A DNA stretch of 60,000 nucleotides from Mesostigma viride (Eukaryota; Streptophyta; Mesostigmatophyceae; Mesostigmatales; Mesostigmataceae): contig RPFO01000253.1 of NCBI GenBank assembly GCA_009746045.1, positions 3,153,975 to 3,213,974 on the forward strand. Direction: 5' to 3'. Under the pieces are notes generated by a model, which did no database searches, was not told the origin of the DNA, and saw nothing but the letters and a program-made list of their open reading frames with translations. This document shows, piece after piece, positions 10,712 through 23,139 of the stretch; position 1 is the stretch's first letter, and the number at the start of each line of letters is the position of its first letter. The position numbers and the translations under genes were made by a program.

Positions 10712-13700
10712 ATGGCAGGGGTAAGTAAGAATTGTTCTCGGCCCATTTTCCCGTAAAAAGTCCCCTCTTAAATCGAGAGACTGCTCCTTGTCCTATTCCA
10801 CCGCTTATCTCTCTCCCTCCTTTCTGCATCTTCCGATTTTGAATCGACTGTTTACCAGCAGCCGCATAAGTTTTTCGCGCGAGACCTCACGAATGCTGCC
10901 GACATCATCCGACCAGGTGGAAATAATCCGTGTCAGCCCTACATTCCTGCGCATATCGAAGGTAATTGGTTCCAGGCTGGCTTGGCTAGCAGTCAATATT
11001 GAGGTCGATATTCTCGCTGGTTACAGTCTTTCCCGTAACAGGTTACTGTTTATGAAGCATCGACAACACCGCAGAACGCCGAATGTATACACGAGTATCT
11101 CGCAGGATGCTAATGAATTCCTCGTTATCTGTGCATTTTCCAGGCGTCTTCAGCGGCAAAGCTATTGCTTTTTCAGGATTCGGCCAGGAGCAGCAGTCGA
11201 AGTTGGAGCAGCTTGTCCGGTCCCATGGCGGCTTTATTGTTGAGCCATCCGGAGAGCTCCCGTGTTCTCACCTTGTGGCAAAAACGAGGAAAGATGCCGT
11301 TTCTCAAAAGGTGAGTGCTGCAGTAAATGCTGTGAACAGAGATTCAGGGGCGCTGGCCGAGGGCTTTTTACTCCGCCATAATGGAACCGTTTCTGACTAT
11401 GCAGGCAGTTAGATCAGTTCAGTCCCATCATAGTTATCCAGGGCAAGTAGGTTCAGTTTCCATTGTTACTGAAACTGGACCTAAATGGGGAAACAAAATT
11501 TAGCACCAGACCAATTATGTAACGTTTCTAATTTTCTACCGTCTCTTACCCTGTCTACCACCTCATCGATTCCACTTCGGTTTTGTAAGTATTCAGAAAC
11601 AATGCCTCTAGTTTTGTGGTTGCTATACAAGGCAATACCGGTAATATGTGAAGTACGGTGGCATCGTAACCTCATTCGTCTCAATTTGATATTATTTGAC
11701 TACATACTACTGCCAGCAATATTTTCTTCGTTTGTTTGGTAATTTGCTCTGTGGGAAGCCTTGACATGAAGAGATGTTCTTTCTACCTTGTAAGTGCTTC
11801 AAGCATGATTTGAGTACTGCTCCTTGCCAGTTTTCCGCTCTTTTGCTTCTTTCGCTTCTTTCACTTCTTTCATCTTGCTGAACCGATTCTAGACATAGTC
11901 CTGTGTGAGCCTGCAACAAGACAGCTGACATTCTGTCATGTCTGTCCTTCCAATGCCTTTCTTCTCAGCAGCAGTGTGAGGTTCGGGGCTAAATATGTGT
12001 GTTGGATACGCGTCTCCAGGGTGTGAAGGTCGTGTCCCTTCATTGGCTTGACGACTGCATCAGCAGCGGTGAGCTCCGCAGTGTGGCGGAAACCTCCCTC
12101 TACCGTCCTGTAGTGGATGCGGACGGAATCAGGGGCATGGAAGGCTTGGTAAGTGCTGTGACAGTCGGAAAGCTGGTTTTGCAGCCTCCGAATGGTCGGG
12201 TATTATGGGTTTCCCAGGAGGCAGGCAGCCTATATGGTTTGATCGCAGTTAAGCCAACACAAAGACTTTCTGTGTCTCCCTCAATGCTAGTTTGAAGCCA
12301 CAACAAGCTTGTATCAAGAATTTAGCCGGCCTGGCTATTATGAGCCTCCCAAAGCACTGTTTCTTGTGTGACAACTATTTTTCCTACTTGAGCACTTGGC
12401 TACATAGCATAATGTTTCCATTGAGCCAAGTCGTCTGCATGGAAGGATCTAGTACTTTCTTCTCGTAGCTGGGCATTTGGGGAAAAAAATTTAGCCATCA
12501 TTTTAGACGCTGCAAGTTTGCATCAAACCCAACGGAGTTTGGGTGCACATTGTGTGTCGTGTGTCCTTTTCTTTGCGTGCATTGAGATGGGTTTTTTCTT
12601 ATTGCGGTAACTACATTTCTCATGTTTAAAAATATCATTTGCTCGATGTACGGAATGTCATCTTCTGTCAGGTCATCTGTGGGACTGGCTACGTCGGCGA
12701 TGACCGCTATCGCTTGTCCCGCCTAGTTCATGCCGTGGGTGCCGCGCACAGCGGCGGCATGACCAAGGGGCATGCCACACACCTGGTCTGTGGGAGGTAT
12801 GTAGGTGCAGGCTTGCTCCTCTTGTTCTGATCGAAAAAAAATGTATCCTTTTTTGCACACTTTTCCATGTCTTGTCAGGCACACTTTTGTTTTCCATGTC
12901 TTGTCTTTGCACAGAGTATCATATTGGTGTAAAGGGACTTTTGCTCAACTGCCCGCTGCTGTGAGAAGAGGGTGTCACTAGCGTGCTTCAGTATTTCTGA
13001 TGGCATGCATGCATTGATTCTTCGGTGATTGGTCCACAGAATCACACGAACATGATTGCAAGTACGACAGCATGAAGATTGCAGGGAATCCTGCTTTCAC
13101 CCCAGTCACGCCACGACGTCTTTGTGGGAGCAGCATCCTGGATGGCCAATCTTGGATGTATTGCATAGCCTGCGTGCACCCCAACAAGGAACGAAAGCAT
13201 CTGTTCCCAGAATGGGGACGGATTTTCCTTGCTGACCATTCATGTCTGTTTACAAACTCCGCATGTCATCCATGTGCTGATGGCTCGGGTCGCCTGTTGC
13301 TGCAGGTTGCAAGGTGCCAAAGTGGCTAAAGCCTTGGAGTGGGGCATCATCCCAGTGACACTTCAGGTACGATCAGGCATTCCCTGGCTTATAAAGGGCT
13401 CAACCGCTTCTACCACTCTAGTCACTAAAAACATTGTTCGACACTTATCCCACGTTCAATGTGGCTTGGATGCGCTCTCTGGGCCGTATTCACTGCTTTG
13501 ATCACATTGTGAAAATGCCGCTATGGCAAATGATCATCTATTCCTAACATTTGCCCTCTCTCTCTGTTTTCTTGCCTGCCACCACCATACCCTCCCATGC
13601 TGCATTCCCCTGCAGTGGCTGGAGGATTGTCTGCGGCTGTGGCAGCGGCTGCCAGAGGATGACTACTATCCCCGAGGCATCTCCCCGTGCCCTGCGGAGG

Positions 13701-16700
13701 CACCCCTGGCCTCGTACGAGAGCACACCCATCAGAGCGCTCCGGAACGACTCAGACGTGGGCACGCGCCACCGACACGAACACAGTGCGGCCCAGAACGA
13801 CACGTGGAGTGGTGTGGAAACTTGTGCGCAGCGGATCGCCGACCTGGACCTCTGCACGCCATCCTCGCTGATGATGACCCCTGCCAGCCAGATATCGAGG
13901 ACAGGGGATGTGGTGGCTCCTATCGTATCGTTAGGGTGGGAAGGTTTTGGTCCTGCCGTCGCTGCACCCAGCCCAGGGGGCGTGGTCCGGGGGGGGCTGT
14001 CTCGTGCCTTGTCGGATGCAGCATCCTCTGTGGCCGGCATCATTGCTGCCACTATGGCAGAAACCGGCACAGCAGCTGGGGCCATTGACACCAGGACACC
14101 GCCTCTGGATGGAGCGGGCAGTGCTGTGGGAGACCCTGATGCGGACCCTAGGGACCAATCCAGTCTGGCGGTCTGCGGGGATGTGGGGACAGTGGTGACC
14201 AGCTCCTGGCCGGCACCGGAAAAGGATGTCCCCAGTACATCTCCTACAGGCTCTGCTGGCGCACGGTCTGCCTCGGATGGTAACTTAGAGGCTAGCCCCT
14301 CTGCACTCCCTGCTGACTGCCCATCGGACGCAGACGCGGACTCAGACCCGCCCTTGAAGCCTGGCACACCTGCTGATGTCAGCGATGATGACATCTTCCT
14401 GCGGTGCTTTGAAGGGGAGACCGCGGACGGCGAGAGACATGGGGATGCCAACAGCCCAGCATCTGCCACAGATGGTGTTGGGTATCTGGGTCATGCAGGT
14501 GATGCTGCCGGCCCTTCTAATGGCGATGCGGGGGTAAAAGGTAGCTCTCCTATGAGCACGGCACAGGTGTGGTCTCATGACCGGGACACTAGGCGCTTGG
14601 TGGGTAACAGCAGCGATGAAGAGGGAACGTCAGGTACCGGGCTCAGCCGAGGGAGGGGCAAGACCAAGGGTAGCGAGAATAAGGGGGGTCGAGGCCGAAA
14701 GGGCGTCGATGTTGCTGCCGCACCCATTGCACACGATGCCCTCGAGACAAATGCAATCAAGAACTGTGCAGATGGCTACCACAGCGATGGGGAAGCGGTT
14801 GAACCGGGGGCCGCACGGTCGATCTCCAGGTCCCAGCGTGAGTGGAGACTGGAGAGCACGATAGAGACCAGCAGTAGGCAAGAGACCAGCCTTACGCCGG
14901 ACGGTGAGCATGAAGCGGGCGGCAGGCGGTCATCGTCGTCATCATCGATGTCTTCTGCATCGGCAGGTCATGTGGCTCGAGCTGGCGTTGCTCCGTCGCC
15001 GTGGGCAGTGCTGCCACTGCGCAACCTGTCCAAGGCGCCACGTGGCAACACGGTCAAGGAGTGGCACGGGCTGAAACAGCTCAAAGGGGTCACCTTTGCG
15101 GACCACATCCTGCTCAAGTTCCCGGCGGCGCGTGACACGCCCGCCTTTTCCCTCGAGTTTCAGGTGAGACGGGTGCATGGGCTGGCTGTGGGAATCTATT
15201 ATGGATTACTTTGTAACCGTGGTGCCTCCTATGATGGTTAGTGAGTTTCAGACTGCATCCTTCTGCGTCTGTCCTTGTTGAAACGGTTTATTCACCGACA
15301 GTGCACCGTAGGTTTCTCGGGAGGTCCAATTATACCCCAGACAACAGCTGTCAATTTAGATTACTCCGTAATTGAGGCATCTTCTGTCCAGTTTTCTGGA
15401 ATGTATTCCTGGCTTGTCCGTTAGGTTTCACCTGGAATTAAGCAAATGCTGTGGGCAAGGCCATGGTCAACAAGCACATAAAAAGTCACATGCCAACATA
15501 CATCTTTGCCTTCCTTTGTTAATCCATGCTGCTGTGCACGACATCTTGCAGGTGAAAGAAAAGACAAAGTGTGTCATGGTGAGGGGTGCCAGCAGCCACG
15601 TGGCATGTGGCCTGGATGCTTCCAGTGTCTCCATGGTCCACGACCACTGCGGGTTGCCGGATGAGACCAGAGGGCCAGGGGAGGCTCTTCCAACGATGGA
15701 TGCACCCATTTTCAGCTGCATGACCCCGATGCCAGCCCACTTGAAGGCAAAGCTGTTTGTAGCGGCTGGCAGCTCCAGCCCCACCTCGGGCAGGAGCAGC
15801 CTGGATGGCTGTGCTCAGGGGGTTGATGGGCTGCCGGGACGGTTGTTCAAGGGCAACCTGCTCGCAGTACTGGGGGACCAGGCGGTGGACAGGGATACCT
15901 CGGGTGCCAATGATCTCACTGGCCAGAACCATGGCTCATCACAGGCTGATGCGGCCAGGACCAGCATTGGTGCTGCAGACAGGGAAGGTAAGTACGGGCG
16001 CCTGCATTATGTTCGTGATTCTCATGCATAGCATACCGTCATGCGTCCAATATCGCCATGGTGATTTTACTGGTCTTCCTACATATAGGCCATTCATTTG
16101 AATGTCCACCCTGCCGTATGTGCCTTATTGTTGTCTTAGTACCCTCATCTCCAAGCTACCAGGACAAGTGTTGTGACTGCCTCAAAGCAGTGTAGTTTTT
16201 AGCAGAGCGACATTTTAGCCCTTGCAAGCTGTTTTCCGTGCTTCACAGCTGTCAAGATCCGATTGCTTTTGTAGAATTAGCCACAGATTAGACTGTTGGT
16301 TTCAGTTCTCTTGTCTCCCCCGCCCCCCCGCCCCCCACCCTCCACACACACACATCAGATTCGGATGCCTGCACGCCATCATTGCCCGTTTCTGTGCACT
16401 TCCTTTCCCTGGTCCCTCCCCGCTGGGCCAAGCTGCCCTGCCCATGCTACAACCACGGCGATGTCCTTAATTGACCACCTAGCCAGCTTTCTTTCATGCT
16501 CTGCTCATTTGTGGATCTCGTAGAACCAACGGGTGCAAACTGGTTAGTGTTTACTTCAACGCTAATAGTAGCTCGAGTTCTCTATACCTGCTTTCCCGTT
16601 GAATGTGTTCCTTGCCCATCTATGCCTTGATGCGTATCACATTGATACATATCGCCTTGACGCATTTTGTGTTGTTCTGCAAAACCCTGTCTCGCACCAC

Positions 16701-17429
16701 AGAGAGCACGTTTATTGCCGAGCCCTGCGGCTTCTACCAGCCGGTGAAGGACGGTGGCTGGTGGATGGAGTACATCCGGTTGTACACACAGGAGGAGCTG
16801 GCAGTGCTCGAGGAGCAACTTGGGAGGTGAGGGGACTCGGCTTTTGCGTAGCACTTCCTTAAGTGCAAATAGACGTCCTTTGCCCATGTTTCCATACATG
16901 TTTCCAAATGTTTTCCAGTGTAAAGTGACCCCTACTATGCATCGGTGCCTCGTGCTAGTGATGGGGGTTCACTGATACTTATGGTGCCTTCATCTTCTTA
17001 GAAAAAAATGCATATGCTACGTACTCGTGAAGAGTGTGGCAGGATTTATTGTGCACCCTTCGACATATAGTACCGGCCTCACTGCAACTAATTGGTCACG
17101 GGGACAATCCATTCCTCCACTCTCGTGTCTTGGCCCACCACTCTCGTGTCTTTGTCGGCAGGCGGATTGCTCTGCCTTCTGATTTTGACCCTGCGCGCGA
17201 GCTAGTCCGTGCGCCGCTGGAACGGCTGCACTGCCGCCTGCGCGCAGTGGTGGGTGAGTGCCGTGTGCGCCGCTGCCGAGCAAGCTCTGTGGCGGGTGAT
17301 GCCGGCGGGTCACGGGCGCTGCTTCGGCGGCGAAGCAAGGAAGGCGACCTGTTCTGGCGAGTGCAAGTGAACATGGAGACTATGACTGTGATCACGGACA
17401 TGACTGGCAAGGACTTCGTCCAGTTGTGA
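10712..17429 (+). CDS. Tandem-BRCT DNA-damage-response protein (plant BRCT DNA-repair type)
   Basis: Nuclear protein expected to bind phospho-peptides in DNA-damage signalling. Proposed exons: 10712-10720, 10859-10961, 11144-11310, 12020-12148, 12672-12796, 13306-13366, 13616-15163, 15552-15987, 16703-16826, 17162-17429; GT-AG with matching phases, about 989 aa. BRCT1 is about 39-135 ('VFSGKAIAFSGFGQEQ', Gly-Gly at 'RSHGGF', Trp in 'VKVVSLHWLDDCI'). BRCT2 is about 137-216 ('LVICGTGYVGDDRYRLS', 'ATHLVCGR', 'PVTLQWLEDCLRLW'). The layout, including 'LYRPVVDADGI' between domains, follows the Arabidopsis At4g03130-type protein as I remember it. A long acidic Ser/Gly/Asp-rich linker (about 217-650) precedes a block at 'LKGVTFADHILLKFP' and a C-terminal module around 'PCGFYQPVKDGGWWMEYIRL' whose fold I do not recognise. 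The three-codon first exon (Met-Ala-Gly, good Kozak context, GTAAGT donor) is the least certain part. BRCT1 is slightly short at the 11310/12020 junction, so a micro-exon may be missing. Confidence 0.85.
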
Positions 17430-17930
17430 TGGGGACGTTGTGAGTCAATCGCTGGCTGGGTCCGCGTTATTGGTACTCAAGAGGTGCAGGCTAGTATGCT
17501 TCGAAAATGAAACTCCCTTTTTATGAGCTTGCCTGAGCCTGAGGCCTTGCCAGGGTAGAGGGTGTGTGACTTCTCCATAGTTGGGAACGTGTTGTCCTTT
17601 GAGTACATTGGTAGACAGCCTTATTTTAAAGCATGCACAATTGCACATCACAGAGACTTATTCAGGTCTTACTGCCAATATAAACACATACTTACAAGTT
17701 AATTGCGCTCTATCGTGCATGGCGGACGCTTCGTCGTGCGCGGCAATGTGGCCATCCCTGGACTTTCCGCGGTAGGCTACTAGGCATGAACATGTGATGT
17801 CCTAGCTAGTGGAAGAACGGGCTTACACCCGGGCAGCCTCACAGCTTATGTGTGATCTCGGGGCGGATGGCTACAAAATAGAAATGGCAGGACATTATTA
17901 AAACTAATAATTAATTATTAATTCATTATA
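17430..17930. other. 3' flank of the BRCT gene; nothing recognised
   Basis: Non-repetitive, AT-richer sequence after the BRCT stop. It probably contains the 3' UTR. No open frame with recognisable content. Confidence 0.4.
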
Positions 17931-18110
17931 AATCACATTAAATAAGTCAATAATTAATTAATAATTAACGAGCACGTGACTGCGTCACGTGGGTGCCAAT
18001 ACAGAGTAAAGGAACCTTCAACCAACTCAATAAAATTGTGATGAATAATATTACATGTAGCAGTCTGCGTAACGTGAGCGTAGGTCCTCAGGGAAATGAA
18101 TGAATGAATT
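17931..18110 (-). mobile_element. LINE 3' end with 8-bp stem hairpin and TAATTA tail
   Basis: On the minus strand a perfect 19-nt hairpin (plus 17973-17991; CACGTGAC / GTCACGTG, loop 3 nt) lies just 5' of a TAATTAATTA-type tail (17931-17970). The same hairpin with a one-base loop change and an AATTAATTA tail is at 24564-24582. Confidence 0.5.
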
Positions 18111-18469
18111 AAACACGTGCTCCCGTTGGGAAGTCACGGAGCACCGAAGTGCTTTTAATCCCTGTGTGTGCACAACAGGAGAAAGGGCAGAGACCCCCAG
18201 TCTCCTTCATGCCTAAGGCATGCCACAGCTGCATTCGGGCACGCTTGCTAAACGGACACGCTAACGCCTCCGGCAATCTGTGGGTGCAATTATAAGACCC
18301 ATGTGAGCATGGCATCATAACAAGGAACGTGGGCAAGTAATCTGATCATAGCCAGGACGTAGCATCAGCATGGCTGTACAAGGACATCTTGTGGTTGATC
18401 ATCAGGTCCCCGCCCCTCCAGTACACCTTGGGCTTCTGGGGGTCCTGCTTTTAAAAAAATTAAATTATA
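18111..18469 (-). repeat. Dispersed LINE-derived 3' region, copy 1
   Basis: Starts with 'GTGCTCCCGTTGGGAAGTCA' (stem-loop block) and continues 'GTGCTTTTAATCCCTGTGTG'. It matches 23150-23400 over about 250 bp, including the 'GGACGTAGCAT' and 'GGTTGATCATCAGGTCC' segments. It reads as the 3' region of an ORF1-type retroelement in minus orientation. Confidence 0.5.
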
Positions 18470-18896
18470 ACATGCCTCCGTTGGGGGGTCATGTAGCACA
18501 TATTCCTTGATGGGTGGTGGAAAGTTCAGAGAGCCGCGTAATCGAACTATCCTAACGCTAAGCTACCTAGTCTAGAAAATCCTAACTGCCCTACTCGTCA
18601 AAACGCCTCCTCCTCTTGGGGGGAGGGGGCTTGCCCACAGGGTCGGGCGTGTGAGCCTTGACAATCTTCTGCCATCGCGTCTTGTTCTGCATGGCAGTCC
18701 AAAGAAGGGAGAGAGAGTGGATGCGGTATTCGAACTGGGCTGGGACCAGTAGGTCATCCAGCAGCACCTGTACGTAGTTCGTGACATGTTTCCCTACCCT
18801 TTTGGGAATGTCCTTGGGGCCAGGCCAGGTCAGAATGTGCCGCCCTGCATGGCTGGCCAAGCCGCTGGGGGCGCCCTGCCAGACCAAGGCCGTTGG
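18470..18896 (-). mobile_element. LINE ORF2 C-terminus and 3' end, truncated copy
   Basis: Minus strand encodes 'GRHILTWPGPKDIPKRVGKH' to the stop after 'KPPPPKRRRRFDE'. This is the same LINE ORF2 tail as 33040-33429 (+). The 3' end at about 18475 carries the GTGCTACATGA...GGAGG block with an AAATT tail. It lies directly 3' of a second copy. Confidence 0.75.
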
Positions 18897-19627
18897 GAGA
18901 TCATGTAGCACATATTCCATGATGGATGGGTCACTGGCTCCAGTGGAGGAAGCCGCTTAATCGAACTCAAACCTACTAACTCTAAGCTATCTAGTCTAGA
19001 AAAGCCTAACTACACTACTCATCAAAACGCCTCCTCCTCTTGGGGGGGGGCTGGCTTGCCCACAGGGTCTGGCGTGTGAGCCTTGACAATCTTCTGCCAC
19101 CGCGTCTCACTTGTCCTGCATGGCAGTCCAAAGAACGGAGAGAGAGTGGATGCGGTGTTCAAACTGGGCTGGGACCACTAGGTCGTCCAGCAACATCTGG
19201 ATGTAGTTCGTGACAGGTTTCCCTATACCCTTTTGGGAATGCCCTTGGGGCCAGGCCAGGTCAGAATGTGCCGCCGTGGCTGGCCAAGCCGCTGGGGGCC
19301 TGCCAGACCAAGGGCGGTGTCGACCTGCATTGCATGGAGAGTGGCTGGTGCGAGCAAGGTGTCCTACAAATGCTCATACGCTGCCTAATCTAATCCGAAA
19401 TACGAGGCATACCATGATACAAAGACTCTAATGACGGGCGCTTGGAAAACCCTACGTTAAGGACCTGTCGGAGCACCGATCCTGTGAAACCGTGCCGTCG
19501 AGCTTAGCTGCCAGTGTGGGTGTGAGTGACAGTCCACGCCTCGGCGCCATACGTGAGCACCGTGAGGACGAGGACCTTGAAGAGCATGCGCTTGCGGTGC
19601 TCGCCCAGGCCCTTCGAGCGCCAGTAG
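18897..19627 (-). mobile_element. LINE ORF2 reverse-transcriptase copy, distal part (interrupted)
   Basis: Second copy of the same LINE in minus orientation. It covers the ORF2 C-terminal tail and the region equivalent to 31150-31300 (+) of the better copy. It contains the uninterrupted junction around TTAA at 19457-19460 that is split by the 1,699-bp element in the 31-kb copy. It is itself split at 19627 by a 1,859-bp insertion and resumes at 21493. Confidence 0.75.
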
Positions 19628-21486
19628 TGTTAATCCACTCACGGTCCTAAATTTAGGACTTTGTCCTAATTTGTCCTAGAGGTCACTATAACCGGGTAGG
19701 GGGGTCACTATATGGTCCGAACCCCATGTGGACGGTACCCACCGTGATGTACCCGATCTGTGGTACTGCCAAATGGCACCCGGATTCCGTACCCCGCGGG
19801 TACCGGGTAGATGCGCGGGAAAGTAGGTACCTCGACCAAAAATATAACCGATTTTGGAGCGAAAAAGTGGGTGCGGGAATGATGTGAGGTGGATATGGCG
19901 ACCTGACAATCGTGGCCGGCGTTTTCACGTGCGTTTATCATTTCGGGCGCCCAGTAGCAAAAACGAAAGGTTGTTAGTTATGGCTGTGAAAATTTTCTGC
20001 GCAAGTTGTTATGTGTAGCGCTGTAGCACAGCGGCACAACAAAAATGGGTCGCAGATCGCCTGCTCGCGGAGGGTCGATTTTGGCACAAACATGTTAGTG
20101 TATTAGCAATGGTGATACGAATCAAGCCAGAATTTTTTTGTGGACGATTTTGATTATAGTATGGAGTTTAGGAACAGAGTATTAGACATGGGAGCGCCTG
20201 TGCCGTAATATTCTTGCCCGATTTCCATTGTCGACCATGTTTTAGGGACGTTCAGGCTGCGAGCGATGCTGGGCAGCGAGCGCACCTTATAGGTCTTCAC
20301 TTTCGGTATTTCTTGGACCTAGATCAAATATTAATTAACGCCGCTTAGATTAACGCAGCTTAGATTAACGCAGCACAAGCGTGGTTTATATAAGTTTCGA
20401 ACCGGTTGGCCAGCTTTGGTGCGCTCTGCTCTCGGAAAGCTGACCTGACTGCGGATTTCAGCGACTTTTTTGCAACCATCTGGAAGTGGCGACGTAAGTA
20501 GCAGGTACGTGCCGGGGTGTCCTAGAATCATCATGAGTGTAACTGGCAACGCTGTCGTGGTGTTTTCAGTCAGCCAGCTATGCCTAAAAAGAGGGGACGC
20601 TCTCTGTGCACATAACTGTCACACATAGTTGGTTTACGTCATACAATTTTTTACGTCTCTATCTTCGTCGTCTGCTGCAGCTAAAACACGCATGCGTAAG
20701 AGCAGTTTTACTCATGTGTTAGTTATAAACCATGGTCCTATGGCCTGCAGTCGTTCAGGGTCAGTGTTCTCAGACAGTATATACAGTATGGTTTACGTGT
20801 TACATGCACCCTGAATTCGCTCACAAAGCGTTGCATGTTAGCACAACGTTGTTTTGTAACTTCATTGGGCTGCATTCATGTGTTAGTTGCAATGCAAATG
20901 CAATGTTTTTTCATCGCTGGGTGGTGGCCAGCATGTCCGTGATGTCAAAGAAGGTTTGGCATATGCTTAGAGAAAGTTTACCGTAAGGGGTGGGCCCCAT
21001 GTTCAAGCCGGGCAACCTCAGCAACCATGCAATGTTCAGTATATTGCATTACCTGAACCATCTGTGACACTTACCGTTAGGCACGCGTATACATACAGGC
21101 AGCCACGTACAGTGCTCAGGGTATGGCCTTGTTATACGCTGCCCCGCCATCCCAAGGCCTCGTAGGGTCCCATGGGGCCCCTAGCGTTTGTAAGATGCTC
21201 CAGGGGCCGTGTGGATAGCATGGTAATGCGTTGATATACTAATTGGTCCTATTGGTCCTAAATTCACCATTTTGCCAATTTTCCCGTTCGAGGTGTGGTA
21301 TGGGGGCAGTGCCCATTTAGGTGGTAAATGTTGTCTTTTCAACCCAGGTTTTTGATAGAAATTCAAAAGGTGTATTATCTGCCATGGGCACCAAATTATG
21401 CCAGCCTGGGTCAAATGTTCATGTTTTCATGCATATTTGATACGTCAAACTGGTCCTAAAGTTAGGACTTTTTCTGAGAAAATTTA
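19628..21486. mobile_element. Unclassified 1,859-bp insertion with palindromic ends and 6-bp TSD
   Basis: Interrupts a LINE reverse transcriptase. The flanks carry CAGTAG (19622-19627 and 21487-21492); removing the insert and one CAGTAG restores alignment with the LINE at 31130-31150. A 16-bp palindrome, GTCCTAAATTTAGGAC, lies 16 bp from the left end (19644-19659), and GTCCTAAAGTTAGGAC lies 18 bp from the right end (21453-21468). The extreme ends do not form a clear inverted repeat. A short tandem repeat (unit GCAGCTTAGATTAAC) is at about 20340-20375. No transposase-like frame is seen. Confidence 0.75.
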
Positions 21487-21960
21487 CAGTAGGGGTTGAG
21501 CGATCGAACGGACGCTGGCCCAGGCCAGGCCGATGCGGGTGTCCACATCATCTGCAGTGACAGTCAGGGAGCCAACTCCCCAACAGTTTGAAGCGATCGC
21601 GGAACGGGACCTCCGTCCCGTCGAGCAGGCGCGGCAGCGGTGGTGTACTGGAGGCCCCAATCACCATCGCCTCAGTTTTGACACTAATCTCCAACCCCAC
21701 CGCCCTCGCCTCCAGGCCCAGACAGTCCAGCCAGGTCTGCATGAATGTGCTCGGGGCGCGCGATGTGCATGGGTGGTGTCATCCGCATAAATCAGGTCGG
21801 CCAGGCGGTAGCCAGGTTTAACCCCGCCGTGCTCTTTCTCGTTAAGGATGTCCAAGCCGGGCTCGAACCCCTTATAAGAGCAGTAAAGCGCGCACGTGCC
21901 CGGCGCATGACGTGATCCACGACAATAATGAACAGGTCCTGCTTGTGGCGGGGGGCCGGT
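21487..21960 (-). mobile_element. LINE ORF2 reverse-transcriptase copy, proximal part
   Basis: Continuation of the copy broken at 19627. The minus strand shows 'DLIYADDTTHAH', the RT catalytic YADD box, and 'GTEVPFRDRFKLLGSWLPD', both matching the 30.6-31.3 kb copy, and 'IIVVDHVMRRARARFTAL' at the upstream end. Frame-shifted, hence dead. Confidence 0.8.
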
Positions 21961-22850
21961 ATTCTGGCCACAGGTCGCGTCGCTGCTGCTGCTGAGCGGG
22001 GGTCAGGTCGTCGCCCAGCGTCCTGATGCAGGTGAGGTCGTGCAACCGCTTGCGACGAGAGAGGAACCGCTGCAGCCTGCATGCTTGTCCTCACGGGAGG
22101 GGAAGGTGAGCAGGACTGGTCGGGGGGAGCCGCCTTGTCCCGTGAGTGGGGAAGGCGGTGGCATGATCCACGCAGTTCTACCTCACCTACCAGGCCCATG
22201 AGGGTACTGAGGAGCTGGTCCTTAAGATCGTCGGCAAGGGAGGTTGATCGTCGACGTCTCACCTGGCTTCTGGGGGAAACGACGCCAGCACCACCCGGCA
22301 GTAGCGGCGGGCGCGGTCGGTGGCCTCCCGTTGTTGTGCCTGGCGAAGGTCTTCAAGCTCCTGGAGTTTCGTGGCGATGGCGTCGGTGGTGGAGGCGGTC
22401 GCTGTCCGCAGCAGGTCCGCATAGTAGGAGAAGGGCGGGAGGTCATCGCATCCAGCCGGGGTGGCTGGGATGCGATGGTGGCCGTCTGCATGCTCCGCTA
22501 TCTTTGGGACCTGTGAGGCCAGGGCCTCGGTGTGGGCGGTGATCGGGCTAGCTTCAAGCTTCTTCATGAGCACGCCGCACTTGCCCTCCACCTGCATGGT
22601 TAAGGCGAGAGACAAGTGCAGCGTGCGTTTCCGATGCCTGCGCTGCGGTGTGAAGCGCCGTGAACTGGCCGGGGTTGGAGCTTGTGGACGACCTTGGTTT
22701 CCACATTGGAGACCCGGGCCTCCACCGTGTTGAGCGTGGTGTTCAGGGAAGTCAGCTTCTCGGCCAGCGGCCAGGTCACGTGCTCCTCCATCACTGCGCG
22801 GATGTCATCCTTGGGGACATGAATATGGGATGGGGTGGATGGATGTATAG
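21961..22850 (-). mobile_element. ORF1-type retroelement fragment
   Basis: Minus-strand frames 22615-22259 and 22262-21961 read as a LINE ORF1-like protein: a coiled-coil-like Ala/Glu/Gln-rich stretch ('KLQELEDLRQAQQREATDRA'), then 'LMGLVGEVELRGSCHRLPHS', equivalent to '[20 protein letters not shown]' at 34.9 kb. This is an RNA-binding ORF1 type by analogy. The frame is broken between the two parts. Confidence 0.6.
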
Positions 22851-23139
22851 CTAGTAACTATGACTAGTTCCTTTAATTAATACAGCGTTGTGGGCACCAC
22901 GTACGGCCCGAATAGCTATAGTGCATGATGCATGCATGGGCGCCAAACTAAGTTGCACGCGGAGGCCCCACCGACTGGGGGTACCTGCATGGTGGCCTTC
23001 ATTATTGTCTGCCATGCACCGGCCTATCTTTACGCATCATAGCCGGTGCCTCCATGTTACAGACACTGCCTCGGTCAGGGGGGTCCCCGGGCGTGAGCCT
23101 GTGCCCCGTCGAGGATAGCATATAAATCAATCAATTATA

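Noticed and set aside
10893-10961. Alternative BRCT start 'MLPTSSDQVEIIRV'
   Set aside because: Ends in phase 0 at the 10962 donor, whereas the next exon needs one base from the previous codon; the other frame of the same exon ('QPHKFFARDLTNAADIIRPG') fits the phase.
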